Below, piece after piece: positions 21,320-31,144 of a DNA stretch of 64,000 nt; within the stretch, counting starts at the first letter, position 1; the number at the start of each line of letters is the position of its first letter. This DNA comes from Vogesella sp. XCS3 (lineage in GTDB: Bacteria > Pseudomonadota > Gammaproteobacteria > Burkholderiales > Chromobacteriaceae). The notes under the pieces were generated by a model. That model was not told the origin of the DNA and made no database searches. It saw only the letters and a program-made list of their open reading frames with translations. A program made the translations under genes and the position numbers. The DNA is taken from contig NZ_CP085530.1 in NCBI RefSeq assembly GCF_020616155.1, positions 3,124,501 to 3,188,500 on the forward strand. Reading direction: 5' to 3'.

Positions 21320-21369
21320 AAGCCACAGTTTCACCCAGGGGTTTCAGGGGGTGCAACTGTGGCTTTCTT
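21320..21369 (+). terminator. Long branched hairpin downstream of the MBL gene
   Basis: The outer stem AAGCCACAGTT/AACTGTGGCTT (11 bp) encloses a 24-base insert that can form an inner CACCC/GGGTG stem, followed by TCTTGTTGTT. It lies about 120 bases after the MBL stop in a 445-base gene-free stretch (21198-21642). It probably terminates that transcript, but could be the 3' end of a small RNA. The rest of the stretch holds only the -10 candidate listed separately. Confidence 0.55.
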
Positions 21370-21525
21370 GTTGTTGCAGCTAGCTTATTGCCTTGTTTTT
21401 TAATGATTTATGACGGGCGTGCTAAGCAGCGCTTTGGCGGTTTTGTGGCGGGGTTATGGGTGGCTGGGCTGCCATCTGGCTTGCGCCGTGTTTAATAAAT
21501 TGCTCGGCTTGTGTTGCGGGCTGGC

Positions 21526-21531
21526 TATAAT
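21526..21531 (+). promoter_or_regulatory. Candidate -10 element of the symporter gene
   Basis: A perfect TATAAT lies about 110 bases before the symporter ATG. The best -35 is the weak TTGCTC at 21500 with a long 20-base spacer, so an activator may be needed. Confidence 0.4.
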
Positions 21532-21642
21532 GCCCCCCACAACAAAAGTAACAAGCCGATTGAGCGTGGCTGTTTTGCCTGCCCTGGGGCGGGCTAGCAC
21601 CACACTTGCCGAAACACTGCATTGGGAGAAGGAGACTCAGAC

Positions 21643-23100
21643 ATGCTTGTCTGGTTCGTCGTCATGTATCTGGCCGTTACTGTGGGTATTGGCCTGTACG
21701 CATCTACACGCGTGAAAAACGCAAAAGATTTTGCGGCCGGTGGCCGTAGCATGCCATTCCATATCGTCGCGGCCATGGTGTTTGCTACCTGGTTTGGTTC
21801 CGAGGCGGTACTGGGTATTCCGTCTACCTTTATCGAAGAAGGCTTCCACGGCATTGTGGAAGACCCGTTCGGCTCGTTTACCTGCCTGATGCTGGTGGGG
21901 GTGTTTTTTGCCCGCCCGCTGTACCGCATGAACCTGCTGACCATGGGTGACTTTTTCCGCCAGCGCTACGGTAGCACGGTAGAGGTGATCACCAGTCTGG
22001 CCATCATGATGTCCTATCTGGGCTGGATTGCCGCGCAGCTCACCGCGCTGGGCGTGGTGTTCAATGTGTTGTCTGATGGCAGCATCACCACGACAAACGG
22101 CATGCTGATCGGTGCCGGTATCGTGCTGGTGTACACGCTGTTTGGCGGTATGTGGTCGGTGGCGCTGACCGATTTCTTCCAGATGGTGGTGATCGTCGGC
22201 GGCCTCTTGTACCTGGTATGGCTGTTCAGCGGCATGGCCGGTGGCGCCGACAAGGTCATTGCCAAGGCCGCCAGTGACGGCAAGTTCACCTTTATCACCA
22301 GTACCGAGCCGCGAGACCTGGTGGCCTTTATTGGGGCGGCGGTTACCATGATGTTTGGCTCCATTCCGCAGCAGGACGTATTCCAGCGCGTGATGTCGGC
22401 CAAGAGCGAGAAGATTGCCGTGCGCGCCACCATTGTGGGTGCCGTGTTTTACCTGACCTTCTGCCTGTTGCCGGTATTCCTGATTTACGCCGCCTCGATG
22501 ATCAACCCCGAGCTGGTACAGAAATGGCTGGCGGAAGACTCGCAGATGATTCTGCCGCGCATGATTCTGGAAGAGACACCGCTGTTTGCCCAGGTGATGT
22601 TCTTTGGCGCACTGTTGTCGGCCATCATGTCTACCGCCTCCGGCACCTTGCTGGCGCCGTCGGTCATTTTCGTGGAAAACATCTTCAAGCACTTCAAGCC
22701 GAAGATGAGCGACCGCGAATTCCTGCTGGCTACCCGCTCGGCGATTCTGGTATGCGCGGTAGGTACCACGCTGTTTGCGCTGTATTCCGATGCGTCCATT
22801 TACGAGATGGTGGGTAATGCTTACAAGGTCACCCTGGTAGCGGCGTTTGTGCCGCTGACCGCCGGCCTGTTCTGGAAGCGTGCCACCACCCAGGGGGCCA
22901 TGCTGGCGATTGCATTGGGTGTCGGCACCTGGATTCCACTGGAGCTGATGGCGACGGATGCCGACTTCTGGCCGCCACAGCTGGCCGGTTTGCTGATGAG
23001 CGTGCTGGGGATGATCCTGGGCTCCTTGCTGCCGCAGCTGGTGGCACCGCAGCAGCCTAGCCGCGACCACGGTGCCCAGCCGCAAACGCAGGCGGGCTAA
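21643..23100 (+). CDS. Sodium:solute symporter (SSS family)
   Basis: This 485-aa inner-membrane transporter of the sodium/solute symporter (SSS, SLC5-like) family has about 13 hydrophobic segments. Family hallmarks are the TM1-TM2 region with the ASTRVKNAKDFAAGGRSM loop, the GSEAVLGIPSTFIEEG segment and the QQDVFQRVMSAKSEKIA loop. The solute is unknown; the members I recall of this type are annotated only as sodium:solute symporters. The ATG at 21643 follows a strong GAAGGAGA site; an upstream TTG in frame is less likely. A terminator follows. Confidence 0.85.
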   Translation: MLVWFVVMYLAVTVGIGLYASTRVKNAKDFAAGGRSMPFHIVAAMVFATWFGSEAVLGIPSTFIEEGFHGIVEDPFGSFTCLMLVGVFFARPLYRMNLLTMGDFFRQRYGSTVEVITSLAIMMSYLGWIAAQLTALGVVFNVLSDGSITTTNGMLIGAGIVLVYTLFGGMWSVALTDFFQMVVIVGGLLYLVWLFSGMAGGADKVIAKAASDGKFTFITSTEPRDLVAFIGAAVTMMFGSIPQQDVFQRVMSAKSEKIAVRATIVGAVFYLTFCLLPVFLIYAASMINPELVQKWLAEDSQMILPRMILEETPLFAQVMFFGALLSAIMSTASGTLLAPSVIFVENIFKHFKPKMSDREFLLATRSAILVCAVGTTLFALYSDASIYEMVGNAYKVTLVAAFVPLTAGLFWKRATTQGAMLAIALGVGTWIPLELMATDADFWPPQLAGLLMSVLGMILGSLLPQLVAPQQPSRDHGAQPQTQAG

Positions 23101-23163
23101 AGTGCTCTGCCAGCCGCACAGCAGGGGACCGTGCTTTGGGCTGTGCGGCCTGGCCATTGTCTT

Positions 23164-23189
23164 ACCGGGGCGTTTGCCCCGGTTTTTTT
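23164..23189 (+). terminator. Terminator after the symporter gene
   Basis: The 8-bp stem ACCGGGGC/GCCCCGGT with loop GTTT is followed by seven T residues. Confidence 0.9.
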
Positions 23190-23253
23190 ATGGGAACAGT
23201 TTGTTGCGCGGTGGCCGCTTGCCCGCTGTTCAAGCGCATGGCATGGTGAGCGA

Positions 23254-24150
23254 ATGAAAACGACCCCTATGCGCCTTGCCTATCTGCTGCTGACCCTGAC
23301 TGCGCTGTTCTGGTCGGGTAATTTCGTGCTGGCGCGTGCCATGCACGCCAGCGTTGCCCCGATGACGCTTTCCTTCGCCCGCTGGGCCATCGCCCTGTGC
23401 CTGCTATTGCCTTTTGGCTGGCGGCCAGCCTGGCAGCAGCGTGCGCTTTGGCTGCCGCACTGGCGGCGCTTGCTGCTGCTGGCGCTATTGGGCGTCACCG
23501 GCTTCAATTCGCTGGCTTACTGGGGCCTGCAGTACACCGCCGCCACCAACGCGGTGCTGCTGAATTCTTTTATTCCCATCCTGATCGTGCTGTTCGGCGC
23601 GCTGTTTTTTGGTATGAAGATCGGCCTGCGCCAGGCGCTGGCGGTGGGCATTTCCTTTATCGGCGTGCTGTTTATCGTGGCGCACGGCGACTGGCACAGG
23701 TTGGCCGCATTGGATATCAACCGTGGCGACGCAGTGGTGTTTCTAGCCATGGTGGCGTGGGCGCTGTACACGCTGCTGCTCAAACCCTTGCCACCGCAGC
23801 TAGACCGCATCGGCCTGCTCACCGTACTGGTCGCCATCGGCCTGCTGGGTATTGCGCCGCTGTTTGCTGCCGAGCTGGCTAGTGGCCGGCATACGCCGCT
23901 TACTGGCGGCACGCTGGCAACCTTTGCCTACGTGGGCACCTTGCCGTCGGTGGCGGCCTACTATTTTTACAATCTGGGCGTAGCCCGTGTAGGCGCCGCA
24001 CGCGCCGGCATGTTCATCCACCTGATGCCGGGCTTCGGGGCCGTGCTGTCCATGCTGTTTCTGGGCGAGGCGCTGCAGTGGTACCACCTGGCCGGTATCG
24101 GGTTGATCTTGTCGGGCGTGGTGCTGGCGACGCGGGCGGGTAAGAGTTGA
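23254..24150 (+). CDS. EamA-family (DMT) transporter
   Basis: This is a 298-aa membrane protein with ten hydrophobic helices arranged as two EamA repeats. The first begins LTALFWSGNFVLARAM and the second MVAWALYTLLLKPLP. The family mostly exports amino acids or metabolites; no substrate is indicated. I chose the ATG at 23254, which leaves a short cytoplasmic N terminus; 23269 is an alternative. A motif copy at 23701 encodes Arg-Leu-Ala-Ala with codons AGG-TTG-GCC-GCA. hisC follows after 15 bases and may be co-transcribed. Confidence 0.85.
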   Translation: MKTTPMRLAYLLLTLTALFWSGNFVLARAMHASVAPMTLSFARWAIALCLLLPFGWRPAWQQRALWLPHWRRLLLLALLGVTGFNSLAYWGLQYTAATNAVLLNSFIPILIVLFGALFFGMKIGLRQALAVGISFIGVLFIVAHGDWHRLAALDINRGDAVVFLAMVAWALYTLLLKPLPPQLDRIGLLTVLVAIGLLGIAPLFAAELASGRHTPLTGGTLATFAYVGTLPSVAAYYFYNLGVARVGAARAGMFIHLMPGFGAVLSMLFLGEALQWYHLAGIGLILSGVVLATRAGKS

Positions 24151-24165
24151 GGGCAAAGGGAGAGC

Positions 24166-25242
24166 ATGAGCCGTTTCTGGAGCGACACCGTCAAAGCCCT
24201 GCAGCCGTATGTGCCGGGCGAACAGCCGCGCATCAGCGGGCTGATCAAGCTGAATACCAACGAAAACCCGTACCCGCCATCGCCTGCCGTGCATGCGGCC
24301 ATCGCGGCGGCCAACGATGCGGCGTTGCGGCTGTACCCTGATCCCCAAGCCAGTGCGCTGCGCGAGGGTATCGCCCGCTACTACGGCCTGGCTTCAGAAC
24401 AGGTGTTTGTCGGCAACGGGTCGGATGAGGTGCTGGGGCTGGCGTTTGTTGCCTTGCTGAAGCACGAAGAGCCGCTGCTGTTTCCGGATGTCAGCTATAG
24501 TTTTTACTCGGTGTACTGCGGCTTGTATGGCATTGCCTACCGCAGCGTGGCGCTGACGGCAGATTTTCGCATTGCGGTCGACGACTACCGGCAGCCTTGC
24601 GGCGCCATCATTTTCCCCAACCCCAATGCGCCCACTGGCTGCCTGTTGTCGCTGGCCGAGATCGAAGCCTTGTTGCAGGCACAGCCAGATGTGCCGGTGG
24701 TGATCGACGAGGCGTATATCGATTTTGGCGGCGACAGCGCGGTGGCGCTGATTGAGTGCTACCCCAACCTGCTGGTGGTACAGACGCTGTCCAAGTCGCG
24801 TAGCCTGGCCGGTCTGAGGGTAGGGCTGGCGCTGGGGCACCCGCAGCTGATCGAGGCGCTAGAGCGGGTGAAAAACAGTTTCAATTCCTACGTGCTGGAC
24901 CGCCCGGCGCAAGCCGGAGCGCTGGCTGCTTTTGAGGACGACGCTTACTTTCGCCAGTGCCGAGACGCTGTCATCAACAGCCGCGAACGCCTGAGTGCCG
25001 GTTTGCGGGAGCGCGGGTTTACGGTACTGCCGTCTGCGGCCAACTTCGTGCTGGTGACGCACCCGCAGTACGATGCCGTCTGGCTGGCGGCGAGGCTGCG
25101 CGAGCGCGCCATTGTCGTGCGCCACCTGGCCCAGCCCCGCATCGCGCAATACCTGCGCATCAGCATTGGCACCGACGCCGAATGCGATGCCTTGCTGCAG
25201 ACACTGGATGCCATTCTGAATCTCCTCGGAGCAAACACATGA
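24166..25242 (+). CDS. hisC: Histidinol-phosphate aminotransferase
   Basis: This 358-aa PLP-dependent class I/II aminotransferase converts imidazole-acetol phosphate to histidinol phosphate. Present are [13 protein letters not shown], the AAL/YPDP region, [14 protein letters not shown] and the Schiff-base lysine K210 in [20 protein letters not shown] site precedes the ATG. It is not in a his operon here. It is coupled to the downstream CMD-family gene by an ATGA overlap. Confidence 0.92.
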   Translation: MSRFWSDTVKALQPYVPGEQPRISGLIKLNTNENPYPPSPAVHAAIAAANDAALRLYPDPQASALREGIARYYGLASEQVFVGNGSDEVLGLAFVALLKHEEPLLFPDVSYSFYSVYCGLYGIAYRSVALTADFRIAVDDYRQPCGAIIFPNPNAPTGCLLSLAEIEALLQAQPDVPVVIDEAYIDFGGDSAVALIECYPNLLVVQTLSKSRSLAGLRVGLALGHPQLIEALERVKNSFNSYVLDRPAQAGALAAFEDDAYFRQCRDAVINSRERLSAGLRERGFTVLPSAANFVLVTHPQYDAVWLAARLRERAIVVRHLAQPRIAQYLRISIGTDAECDALLQTLDAILNLLGANT

Positions 25243-25640
25243 GCGAACAAGACAAACAGGCCGGGCTGGCGCGGCGCACCCAGGTGATGGGCGAGGCGTT
25301 TGCCACGCGGGCGATGGGCGGTCTGGACGGCTTCAGCCGCCCGCTGCAGGACTGGCTGAACGAGCACGCCTGGGGCAGCACCTGGCAGCGCGACGGTATC
25401 GACCTGAAAACCCGCAGCCTGCTGACCTGCGCCATGTTGGCCGCGCTGGGCCGTAGCCAGGAGCTGAAAGGCCATATCCGCGGCGCCATCAACAACGGTG
25501 CCAGCCTGGTGGAGATCCGCGAAACCCTGCTGCATTGCGCGGTGTACGCCGGGGCACCGGCTGCCGTCGAAGCGTTCCGCGCCGCGCGCGAGGTGCTGGC
25601 CGAGCTGGGTTTGTCTCTGCCGGACGACGCGCAGCCCTGA
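25239..25640 (+). CDS. Carboxymuconolactone decarboxylase family protein
   Basis: This 133-aa protein of the CMD family resembles 4-carboxymuconolactone decarboxylase (PcaC) in length. Recognisable features are [34 protein letters not shown] and a helix with [16 protein letters not shown]. It lacks the CxxC pair of AhpD-type peroxidase partners; only single Cys residues occur. It is translationally coupled to hisC, and no other protocatechuate genes are nearby, so the decarboxylase role is unproven. Confidence 0.8.
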   Translation: MSEQDKQAGLARRTQVMGEAFATRAMGGLDGFSRPLQDWLNEHAWGSTWQRDGIDLKTRSLLTCAMLAALGRSQELKGHIRGAINNGASLVEIRETLLHCAVYAGAPAAVEAFRAAREVLAELGLSLPDDAQP

Positions 25641-25746
25641 TTGCGGTGCTTTGCGGCCAACCCTGCTGCCAGCGGGGTTGAATTTTCGCCGCCATGCCTC
25701 ACACTCAGCGCATTACCCACTGTTGTTACCCAAAGGAACCCACGCA

Positions 25747-26244
25747 ATGGCAACCGTTACCCTCAAAGGCAACCCTGTAGACGTGGCTGGCACCCTGCCG
25801 GCTGTTGGCACCGCTGCCCCGGCCTTCACCCTGACTGCAGGCGACCTGTCCGACGTGGGCCTGGCCGCTTTTGCCGGCAAGAAAAAGATCCTGAACATTT
25901 TCCCGTCGGTGGATACCCCGACCTGCGCTACCTCGGTACGCAAGTTCAACGAAAAAGCCGCCGCCCGTGACGGCGTGGCTGTACTGTGCATTTCCGCCGA
26001 CCTGCCGTTTGCGCAGAAACGCTTCTGCGGCGCCGAAGGCATCGAAGGCGTGGCCAACCTGTCCACCTTCCGCAACCCGGGCTTTGCCGAAGCCTACGGC
26101 GTGAAGCTGGCCTCTGGCCCGCTGGCCGGCCTGACCGCCCGCGCGGTGGTGGTACTGGATGAAAACGACCAGGTGCTGCACAGCGAGCTGGTGGCCGAGA
26201 TTGCCGACGAGCCAAACTACGACGCCGCACTGGCTGTGCTGTAA
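25747..26244 (+). CDS. tpx: Thiol peroxidase
   Basis: This is a 165-aa atypical two-cysteine peroxiredoxin that reduces lipid and alkyl hydroperoxides using thioredoxin. The peroxidatic Cys is C60 in [15 protein letters not shown] and the resolving Cys is C94 in KRFCGAEG, matching the Tpx layout (C61/C95 in E. coli). An extra Cys lies at 81. AAGGA precedes the ATG. A strong terminator follows. Confidence 0.95.
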   Translation: MATVTLKGNPVDVAGTLPAVGTAAPAFTLTAGDLSDVGLAAFAGKKKILNIFPSVDTPTCATSVRKFNEKAAARDGVAVLCISADLPFAQKRFCGAEGIEGVANLSTFRNPGFAEAYGVKLASGPLAGLTARAVVVLDENDQVLHSELVAEIADEPNYDAALAVL

Positions 26245-26268
26245 GACAGCCAGGTCGGGAATGAGAAA

Positions 26269-26299
26269 AACCGGTCAGCTTGCGCTGGCCGGTTTTTTA
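26269..26299 (+). terminator. Terminator after tpx
   Basis: The stem AACCGGTCAGC/GCTGGCCGGTT (11 bp, one G-T pair) with loop TTGC is followed by a T run. Confidence 0.88.
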
Positions 26300-26323
26300 T
26301 TGCGTTGAGCTTGTGTCGGGGCG

Positions 26324-27976
26324 CTAGGCCGCAGCTGGCACTATCCCGCCAGCGCCGGGTAGCACCGTGGGCGGGGTGCGGCCAACCTTGGTTTGCGGCT
26401 GGGTGCGAAACCACGCCAGATCCTGGTTCAGCTGCTGCGAGGCGTCGGTCAGACGGCCCATGGCCGGAGCCAGGGTTTGCATCTGGCCAAAGATGCCGGC
26501 GGCCAGTGTGGCCACTTCGTCGCCCTGGCTCACGATATTGTCGCTGGCGGTGTGTTGCGCCTGGCGGGCTTCTTCGATGTCGCGCATGGCCTGGCGGAAG
26601 GCGGTCATGGCCTGGTCGGCTTGCAGCAGTGCGCTGTTTAGCGTTTCTTGCGCGCCTATGCTTTGCTCGCCGGCCTGGTGGGCTTCATCCATGGTGGCCG
26701 CCAGCGCCTGGCTGGCCGACTCTACCCGCAGCAGGGTGTCGAAGATGCGTGCTGTGGCGCTTTCGGTGCGCTCGGACAGCTTGCGTACTTCGTCGGCCAC
26801 CACGGCAAAGCCGCGCCCCTGTTCGCCGGCGCGCGCGGCTTCGATGGCGGCATTCAGCGCCAGCAGATTGGTTTGCTCGGCTACATCACGAATCAGGGTG
26901 CTGATCTGGGCTATGTCGCGGATGGCGGTTTTCAGCTGCTCGGCATCGTGTACGCCGCCTTGCAGGCGTACCGACAGCTTGTGCAGCGTGTCGGCCGTGC
27001 TGGTGGCCAGGCTGCGGGCGTGGCCGGTGCGTTCGCTGCCATTATCGGCGTGGCCCACGGCCTGCTCCAGCGCCTGGCTGATGCGCTGGTTGCCACGGGC
27101 AATCTGGCCGGCGGCGGCGCGGGTGTTCTCTGCCTTGTCGGCTTGTTGCTGGGTGACGGTAATGACCTGGCCGGTCAGCGCCAGGATGCCGCGTGCTTCG
27201 TGCTCGCTCTGCGCGGCGGTGCTGCGCACGGTGGCCAGCAGGGTGGTGAGTTTGTCCAGGAAGCGGTTGATATGGCGTGCCGCTTGCGACAGCTCATCGG
27301 CACCGCTCACCGGCAGGCGCGCGGTCAGGTCGCCTTCACCTAGCTGGTCGGCTGCGTGCTGCATGGCGGCGATCTGCTGTTTTAGCCGGCGTGCCAGCAT
27401 GACTTGCGAGAGCACTACAATCACGCTAGCCAGGCCCAGCGGCCCCAATACCAGCAGCACCAGCCGGCCCAGCGCGCCCTGCATGGCGGTTTCGGCCTGG
27501 GCGAGCAGCTGGCGTTCGGACACCAGGCGCTGGTCGATCAGCCCCACCAGCGGCTGCAAGCTCATCTGGTAGGCTTGCTCGGGAATGGATAGCGCGTCTT
27601 CCGGCGAGGTCTCGGCAATCTTGATCGCCGACTGCAGGTTCTGGTGGTAGGCCTGCCAGTGCTGGCTGGCCTGTTTGCTGAAGCTGTCGCGCTCGGTGGC
27701 GGGCAAGGCGGCCACGATAGCGGCAATCAGTTGGCGGCTACTGCCGTTGACGGCGGCCAGCCGGCTGGCGGTATCGGGTAGCAGCGGGTCGGCGCGTGCT
27801 AGCGACAGCACTTCGGCCTTCAGCGTTTGCAGGTTGGCCGATAGCTGCTGACGGCTACGGTATTGTTCAAAGTCACTACGTAGCGACCACAGCTGCTGGC
27901 TGCTCAGCAACATCACTGCCAGCAGGCAGGCGAGCGTAAGAATTACCGTGAGCCACAAGCGTTTGACCAGCGTCAT
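26324..27976 (-). CDS. Methyl-accepting chemotaxis protein
   Basis: This is a 550-aa chemoreceptor. TM1 is near residues 7-28, followed by a periplasmic helical sensor domain of about 150 residues without Cys, TM2 near 185-208, and a HAMP domain ([36 protein letters not shown]). The cytoplasmic signalling coiled coil has the conserved tip [38 protein letters not shown]. The C terminus is Pro/Gly-rich and lacks a CheR-docking pentapeptide. The ATG at 27976 follows AAGGATGG; a longer frame to 28024 adds an implausible N terminus. The motif at 26377 lies in the C-terminal tail. The ligand is unknown. Confidence 0.92.
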   Translation of the reverse strand: MTLVKRLWLTVILTLACLLAVMLLSSQQLWSLRSDFEQYRSRQQLSANLQTLKAEVLSLARADPLLPDTASRLAAVNGSSRQLIAAIVAALPATERDSFSKQASQHWQAYHQNLQSAIKIAETSPEDALSIPEQAYQMSLQPLVGLIDQRLVSERQLLAQAETAMQGALGRLVLLVLGPLGLASVIVVLSQVMLARRLKQQIAAMQHAADQLGEGDLTARLPVSGADELSQAARHINRFLDKLTTLLATVRSTAAQSEHEARGILALTGQVITVTQQQADKAENTRAAAGQIARGNQRISQALEQAVGHADNGSERTGHARSLATSTADTLHKLSVRLQGGVHDAEQLKTAIRDIAQISTLIRDVAEQTNLLALNAAIEAARAGEQGRGFAVVADEVRKLSERTESATARIFDTLLRVESASQALAATMDEAHQAGEQSIGAQETLNSALLQADQAMTAFRQAMRDIEEARQAQHTASDNIVSQGDEVATLAAGIFGQMQTLAPAMGRLTDASQQLNQDLAWFRTQPQTKVGRTPPTVLPGAGGIVPAAA

Positions 27977-28097
27977 TTTAAATCCATCCTTATTAAAGCT
28001 GAGCGCAGTGTAGGCGGCCAACATTACTGGCAGATGACACTTAACCTAGATGACGCAGGCTTGTAACCCTGGCTGGATCTACCCGGTAGGCAAGACA

Positions 28098-28131
28098 AAG
28101 CGGCACCCGCTTTTCAGCCTAGGTGCCGCTT
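28098..28131 (-). terminator. Terminator of the gamma-carbonic anhydrase gene
   Basis: The stem AAGCGGCACC/GGTGCCGCTT (10 bp) lies just past the stop on the minus strand and is followed there by TTTGTCTTG. Confidence 0.7.
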
Positions 28132-28154
28132 GTTAAGGTGCGGTGAAAGATGGG

Positions 28155-28712
28155 TTACAGCGCGGCGTCGGCCGCGGCGCTGGCTTTGTGCTTGTCCATG
28201 ATCTTCACGTAGTGTTCAGCCGAGTACTTGAAGTAGGCCAGTTCGCCTGCGGTGAGCGGGCGCACCTGTTTCACCGGGTTGCCCAGGTACAGGTAGCCGC
28301 TTTCCAGCCGTTTGTTCGGCGGTACCAGGCTGCCGGCGCCGATCAGTACGCGGTCTTCGATAACCGCGCGGTCCAGGATGATGCTGCCGATGCCAATCAG
28401 CACTTCGTCGCCGATGGTGCAGCCGTGCAGGGTGACGTGGTGGCCGATGGTGACGTGGCGGCCGATGATCAGCGGCGCGCCTTCCGGGTCACTTTCCTTG
28501 CGATGGCTGACGTGCAGCATGGCAAAATCCTGCACATTGCTGCCTTCGCCTATGCTGATGCGGTTAACGTCGCCGCGTACCACGGCGCAGGGCCACACCG
28601 ACACGTTGGCCGCCAGCGATACCTCGCCGATGACCACGGCGGCGTCGTCGATATAACAGCTGGGGTCGATGTGCGGGCGGTGCCCGTCGTAGGAACGGAT
28701 ATTGCGATTCAC
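28155..28712 (-). CDS. Gamma-carbonic anhydrase family protein (YrdA-like)
   Basis: This 185-aa left-handed beta-helix protein has hexapeptide repeats (IDDAAVVIGEVSLAANVSVWPCAVVRGDVNRISIGEGSNVQD). Zinc-ligand histidines are candidates in MLHVSH, TIGHHVTLHG and nearby, as in the gamma-CA/YrdA/PaaY group. Many of these have weak or no carbonic anhydrase activity. The GTG at 28712 is chosen because AAGGA lies about nine bases before it; an upstream GTG at 28769 has no support. It is divergent from prlC. Confidence 0.85.
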   Translation of the reverse strand: MNRNIRSYDGHRPHIDPSCYIDDAAVVIGEVSLAANVSVWPCAVVRGDVNRISIGEGSNVQDFAMLHVSHRKESDPEGAPLIIGRHVTIGHHVTLHGCTIGDEVLIGIGSIILDRAVIEDRVLIGAGSLVPPNKRLESGYLYLGNPVKQVRPLTAGELAYFKYSAEHYVKIMDKHKASAAADAAL

Positions 28713-28781
28713 GGAATTGTCCTTATCTTCAGTCTGTCTATGCGCGGGTGATGCTGCGCCACTTTCCACAGGATGCCAAAC

Positions 28782-30824
28782 ATGACCACCAATCCGCTAC
28801 TGGACTTTAGCGATCTGCCGCGCTTTGCCGCGATCAAACCCGAACACGTTACCCCGGCGCTGGACGTGCTGCTGGCCGAAGCGCGCGCTGCGGTAGAGCA
28901 GGTGATCGCCGCCGGCGGCGACGACTGGGACAGTGTATCCGAGCCGCTGTCCGACGCTACCGAGCGCCTGGGCCGCGCCTGGGGCGTGGTGGGCCACCTC
29001 AATAGCGTGATGGGCAACACCGAGGGCCTGCGCGAGGTGTACAACGCCGAAATCCCGCGCATTTCCGCCTTCTTTACCGAGCTGGGGCAAAACCTCGACC
29101 TGTACGCGCGCTTCAAGGCGGTGGCGGCCAACCCGGCCTTTGCCGACGCCAGCGCCGCGCGCAAGAAAATCATCGATAACGACCTGCGCGATTTCCGCTT
29201 GTCCGGTGCCGAGCTGCCGGACGCGCAAAAAGCGCGCTTTGCCGATATCTCCAGCCGCCTGGCCGAGCTGTCCAGCCAGTTCTCGCAAAACGTGATGGAC
29301 GCCACCGACAGCTTCAGCCTGTACATCGATGATGCGGCCGAGCTGGCCGGCATCCCGGAAGACACGCTGGCGTTGTACGCTGCCATGGCGGAAGCCGACG
29401 GCCAGCCGGGCAAGTACAAGCTGGGTCTGCAGTTCCCGCTGCTGTTCCCGGTGCTGCAATACGCCGACAACCGCGCGCTGCGCCAGCAGCTGTACGAAGC
29501 CAACGCCAAGCGCGCCAGCGAGTTCGGCCCAGCCGAACAGGACAATACCGCGCTGATCCGCGAGCGCCTGGTGCTGGCCGCCGAAGAGGCGCAGCTGCTG
29601 GGCTTTGCCAACTACGCCGAGCTGTCGCTGTACACCAAAATGGCCGAAAGCCCGCAGCAGGTGATCGACTTCCTGCGCGACCTGGCCGCCCGTGCCAAGC
29701 CCTACGCGCAGCAGGATCGCGCCGAGCTGGAAGCCTTCGCCCGTGCCGAGCTGGGCCTGGACACGCTGGAAGCGTGGGACATCAGCTACGCCGCCGAAAA
29801 ACTGCGCGTGGCGCGCTACGCGTTCTCCGAGCACGAAGTGAAACAGTACTTCCCCGAACACAAGGTGCTGGCCGGCCTGTTCAGCGTGGTACACAAGCTG
29901 TACGGCATCAGCGTAGAAGCCCGTGACGTCGAAACCTGGCACCCGGACGTGCGCTACTACCAGATCCACAAGGACGGCGCGCTGCTGGGCGGCTTCTACC
30001 TCGACCTGTACGCCCGTGACGGCAAGCGCCCCGGCGCCTGGATGGACGACGTACGTGGCCGCCGCGTGAAAGGCGGCCAGGTGCAGACGCCTGTGGCCTA
30101 CTTGGTGTGCAACTTCACCCGCCCGGTGGGCGACAAGCCGGCCACCTTCAGCCACGACGAAGTGACCACGCTGTTCCACGAGTTCGGCCACGGCCTGCAC
30201 CATCTGCTGACGCGCGTGGACGAGCTGGGCGTGTCCGGCATCAGCGGCGTGGAGTGGGACGCGGTGGAGCTACCCAGCCAGTTCATGGAAAACTTCTGCT
30301 GGGAATGGGGCGTGCTGCAAGGCATGAGCGCCCACGTGGACAGCGGCGAGCCGCTGCCGCGCGCGCTGTACGACAAGATGCTGGCCGCCAAGAACTTCCA
30401 GAGCGGCATGCAGACCGTGCGCCAGCTGGAGTTCTCGCTGTTCGACATGCAGCTGTACACCGCGGCCAACCCTGACAGTGTGGACTGGCAGGCCTTGCTG
30501 GAGCAGGTGCGCGACGAGGTGGCTGTGAACCGCCCGCCGGCGTACAACCGCTTCCCCAACAGCTTCAGCCACATCTTTGCCGGCGGCTATGCCGCAGGGT
30601 ATTACAGCTACAAGTGGGCAGAAGTGCTGTCGGCCGATGCATATGCAGCCTTCGAAGAAGCCGGCGGCGCCAACCCGGCAGTGGGCTACAAGTTCTGGGA
30701 CGAGATCCTGGCCGTGGGCGGTAGCCGCCCGGCGCTGGAATCGTTCCGCGCCTTCCGCGGCCGCGACCCGCAGATCGACGCGCTGCTGCGCCACAGCGGC
30801 ATGAGCGAGCCAGCTACGGTCTGA
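28782..30824 (+). CDS. prlC: Oligopeptidase A
   Basis: This is a 680-aa cytoplasmic M3-family zinc metallopeptidase that degrades short peptides, including cleaved signal peptides. The zinc motif H466-E467-F-G-H470 is in TTLFHEFGHGLHH. The ATG at 28782 gives exactly the E. coli PrlC length and is preceded by CAGGA; an ATG nine bases upstream is possible. The gene ends at a hairpin made of two inverted copies of the dispersed uptake-like motif, followed by a second perfect palindrome. Confidence 0.95.
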   Translation: MTTNPLLDFSDLPRFAAIKPEHVTPALDVLLAEARAAVEQVIAAGGDDWDSVSEPLSDATERLGRAWGVVGHLNSVMGNTEGLREVYNAEIPRISAFFTELGQNLDLYARFKAVAANPAFADASAARKKIIDNDLRDFRLSGAELPDAQKARFADISSRLAELSSQFSQNVMDATDSFSLYIDDAAELAGIPEDTLALYAAMAEADGQPGKYKLGLQFPLLFPVLQYADNRALRQQLYEANAKRASEFGPAEQDNTALIRERLVLAAEEAQLLGFANYAELSLYTKMAESPQQVIDFLRDLAARAKPYAQQDRAELEAFARAELGLDTLEAWDISYAAEKLRVARYAFSEHEVKQYFPEHKVLAGLFSVVHKLYGISVEARDVETWHPDVRYYQIHKDGALLGGFYLDLYARDGKRPGAWMDDVRGRRVKGGQVQTPVAYLVCNFTRPVGDKPATFSHDEVTTLFHEFGHGLHHLLTRVDELGVSGISGVEWDAVELPSQFMENFCWEWGVLQGMSAHVDSGEPLPRALYDKMLAAKNFQSGMQTVRQLEFSLFDMQLYTAANPDSVDWQALLEQVRDEVAVNRPPAYNRFPNSFSHIFAGGYAAGYYSYKWAEVLSADAYAAFEEAGGANPAVGYKFWDEILAVGGSRPALESFRAFRGRDPQIDALLRHSGMSEPATV

Positions 30825-30840
30825 CACGCTATCTTTGCCG

Positions 30841-30872
30841 TTGCGGCCAACCTTGAGCAAGGTTGGCCGCAA
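30841..30872 (+). terminator. Hairpin formed by an inverted pair of the dispersed motif
   Basis: TTGCGGCCAACCTTG (30841-30855) and CAAGGTTGGCCGCAA (30858-30872) are perfect inverted copies separated by AG, 17 bases after the prlC stop. This placement is how inverted DUS pairs serve as terminators in Neisseria. There is no U run directly after, so termination efficiency is uncertain. Confidence 0.8.
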
Positions 30873-30874
30873 GA

Positions 30875-30906
30875 CACAAGGGCAAGCCCATGGGCTTGCC
30901 CTTGTG
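30875..30906. terminator. Perfect 32-base palindrome after the motif hairpin
   Basis: CACAAGGGCAAGCCCA (30875-30890) is followed directly by its exact reverse complement up to 30906. It would form a 16-bp stem in RNA or a cruciform in DNA. It probably reinforces termination of prlC. The rest of 30907-31144 is comparatively AT-rich and holds nothing else I can name; it must contain the promoter of the downstream lipoprotein gene. Confidence 0.6.
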
Positions 30907-31144
30907 CTGTCTAGCGTATGCTGATGCATAGCTGCCTGATGTCGGGCTGCTAGTGTTTCAGTCGGACGGTTAAAGCATGACGGCATGGCTATTTATCGAC
31001 ATGAACCAGCTTATCGATATTTGGCAAATCAATAAAAGGCGCTTGTTTTATTGAAGTTATTTTGTCGCAGTACGGTGCTGACATTCCTTCGGCATGGGTC
31101 GCAGGAATGTATCCCCAAGCGATGAAAGACAGGAGAAACATGCG

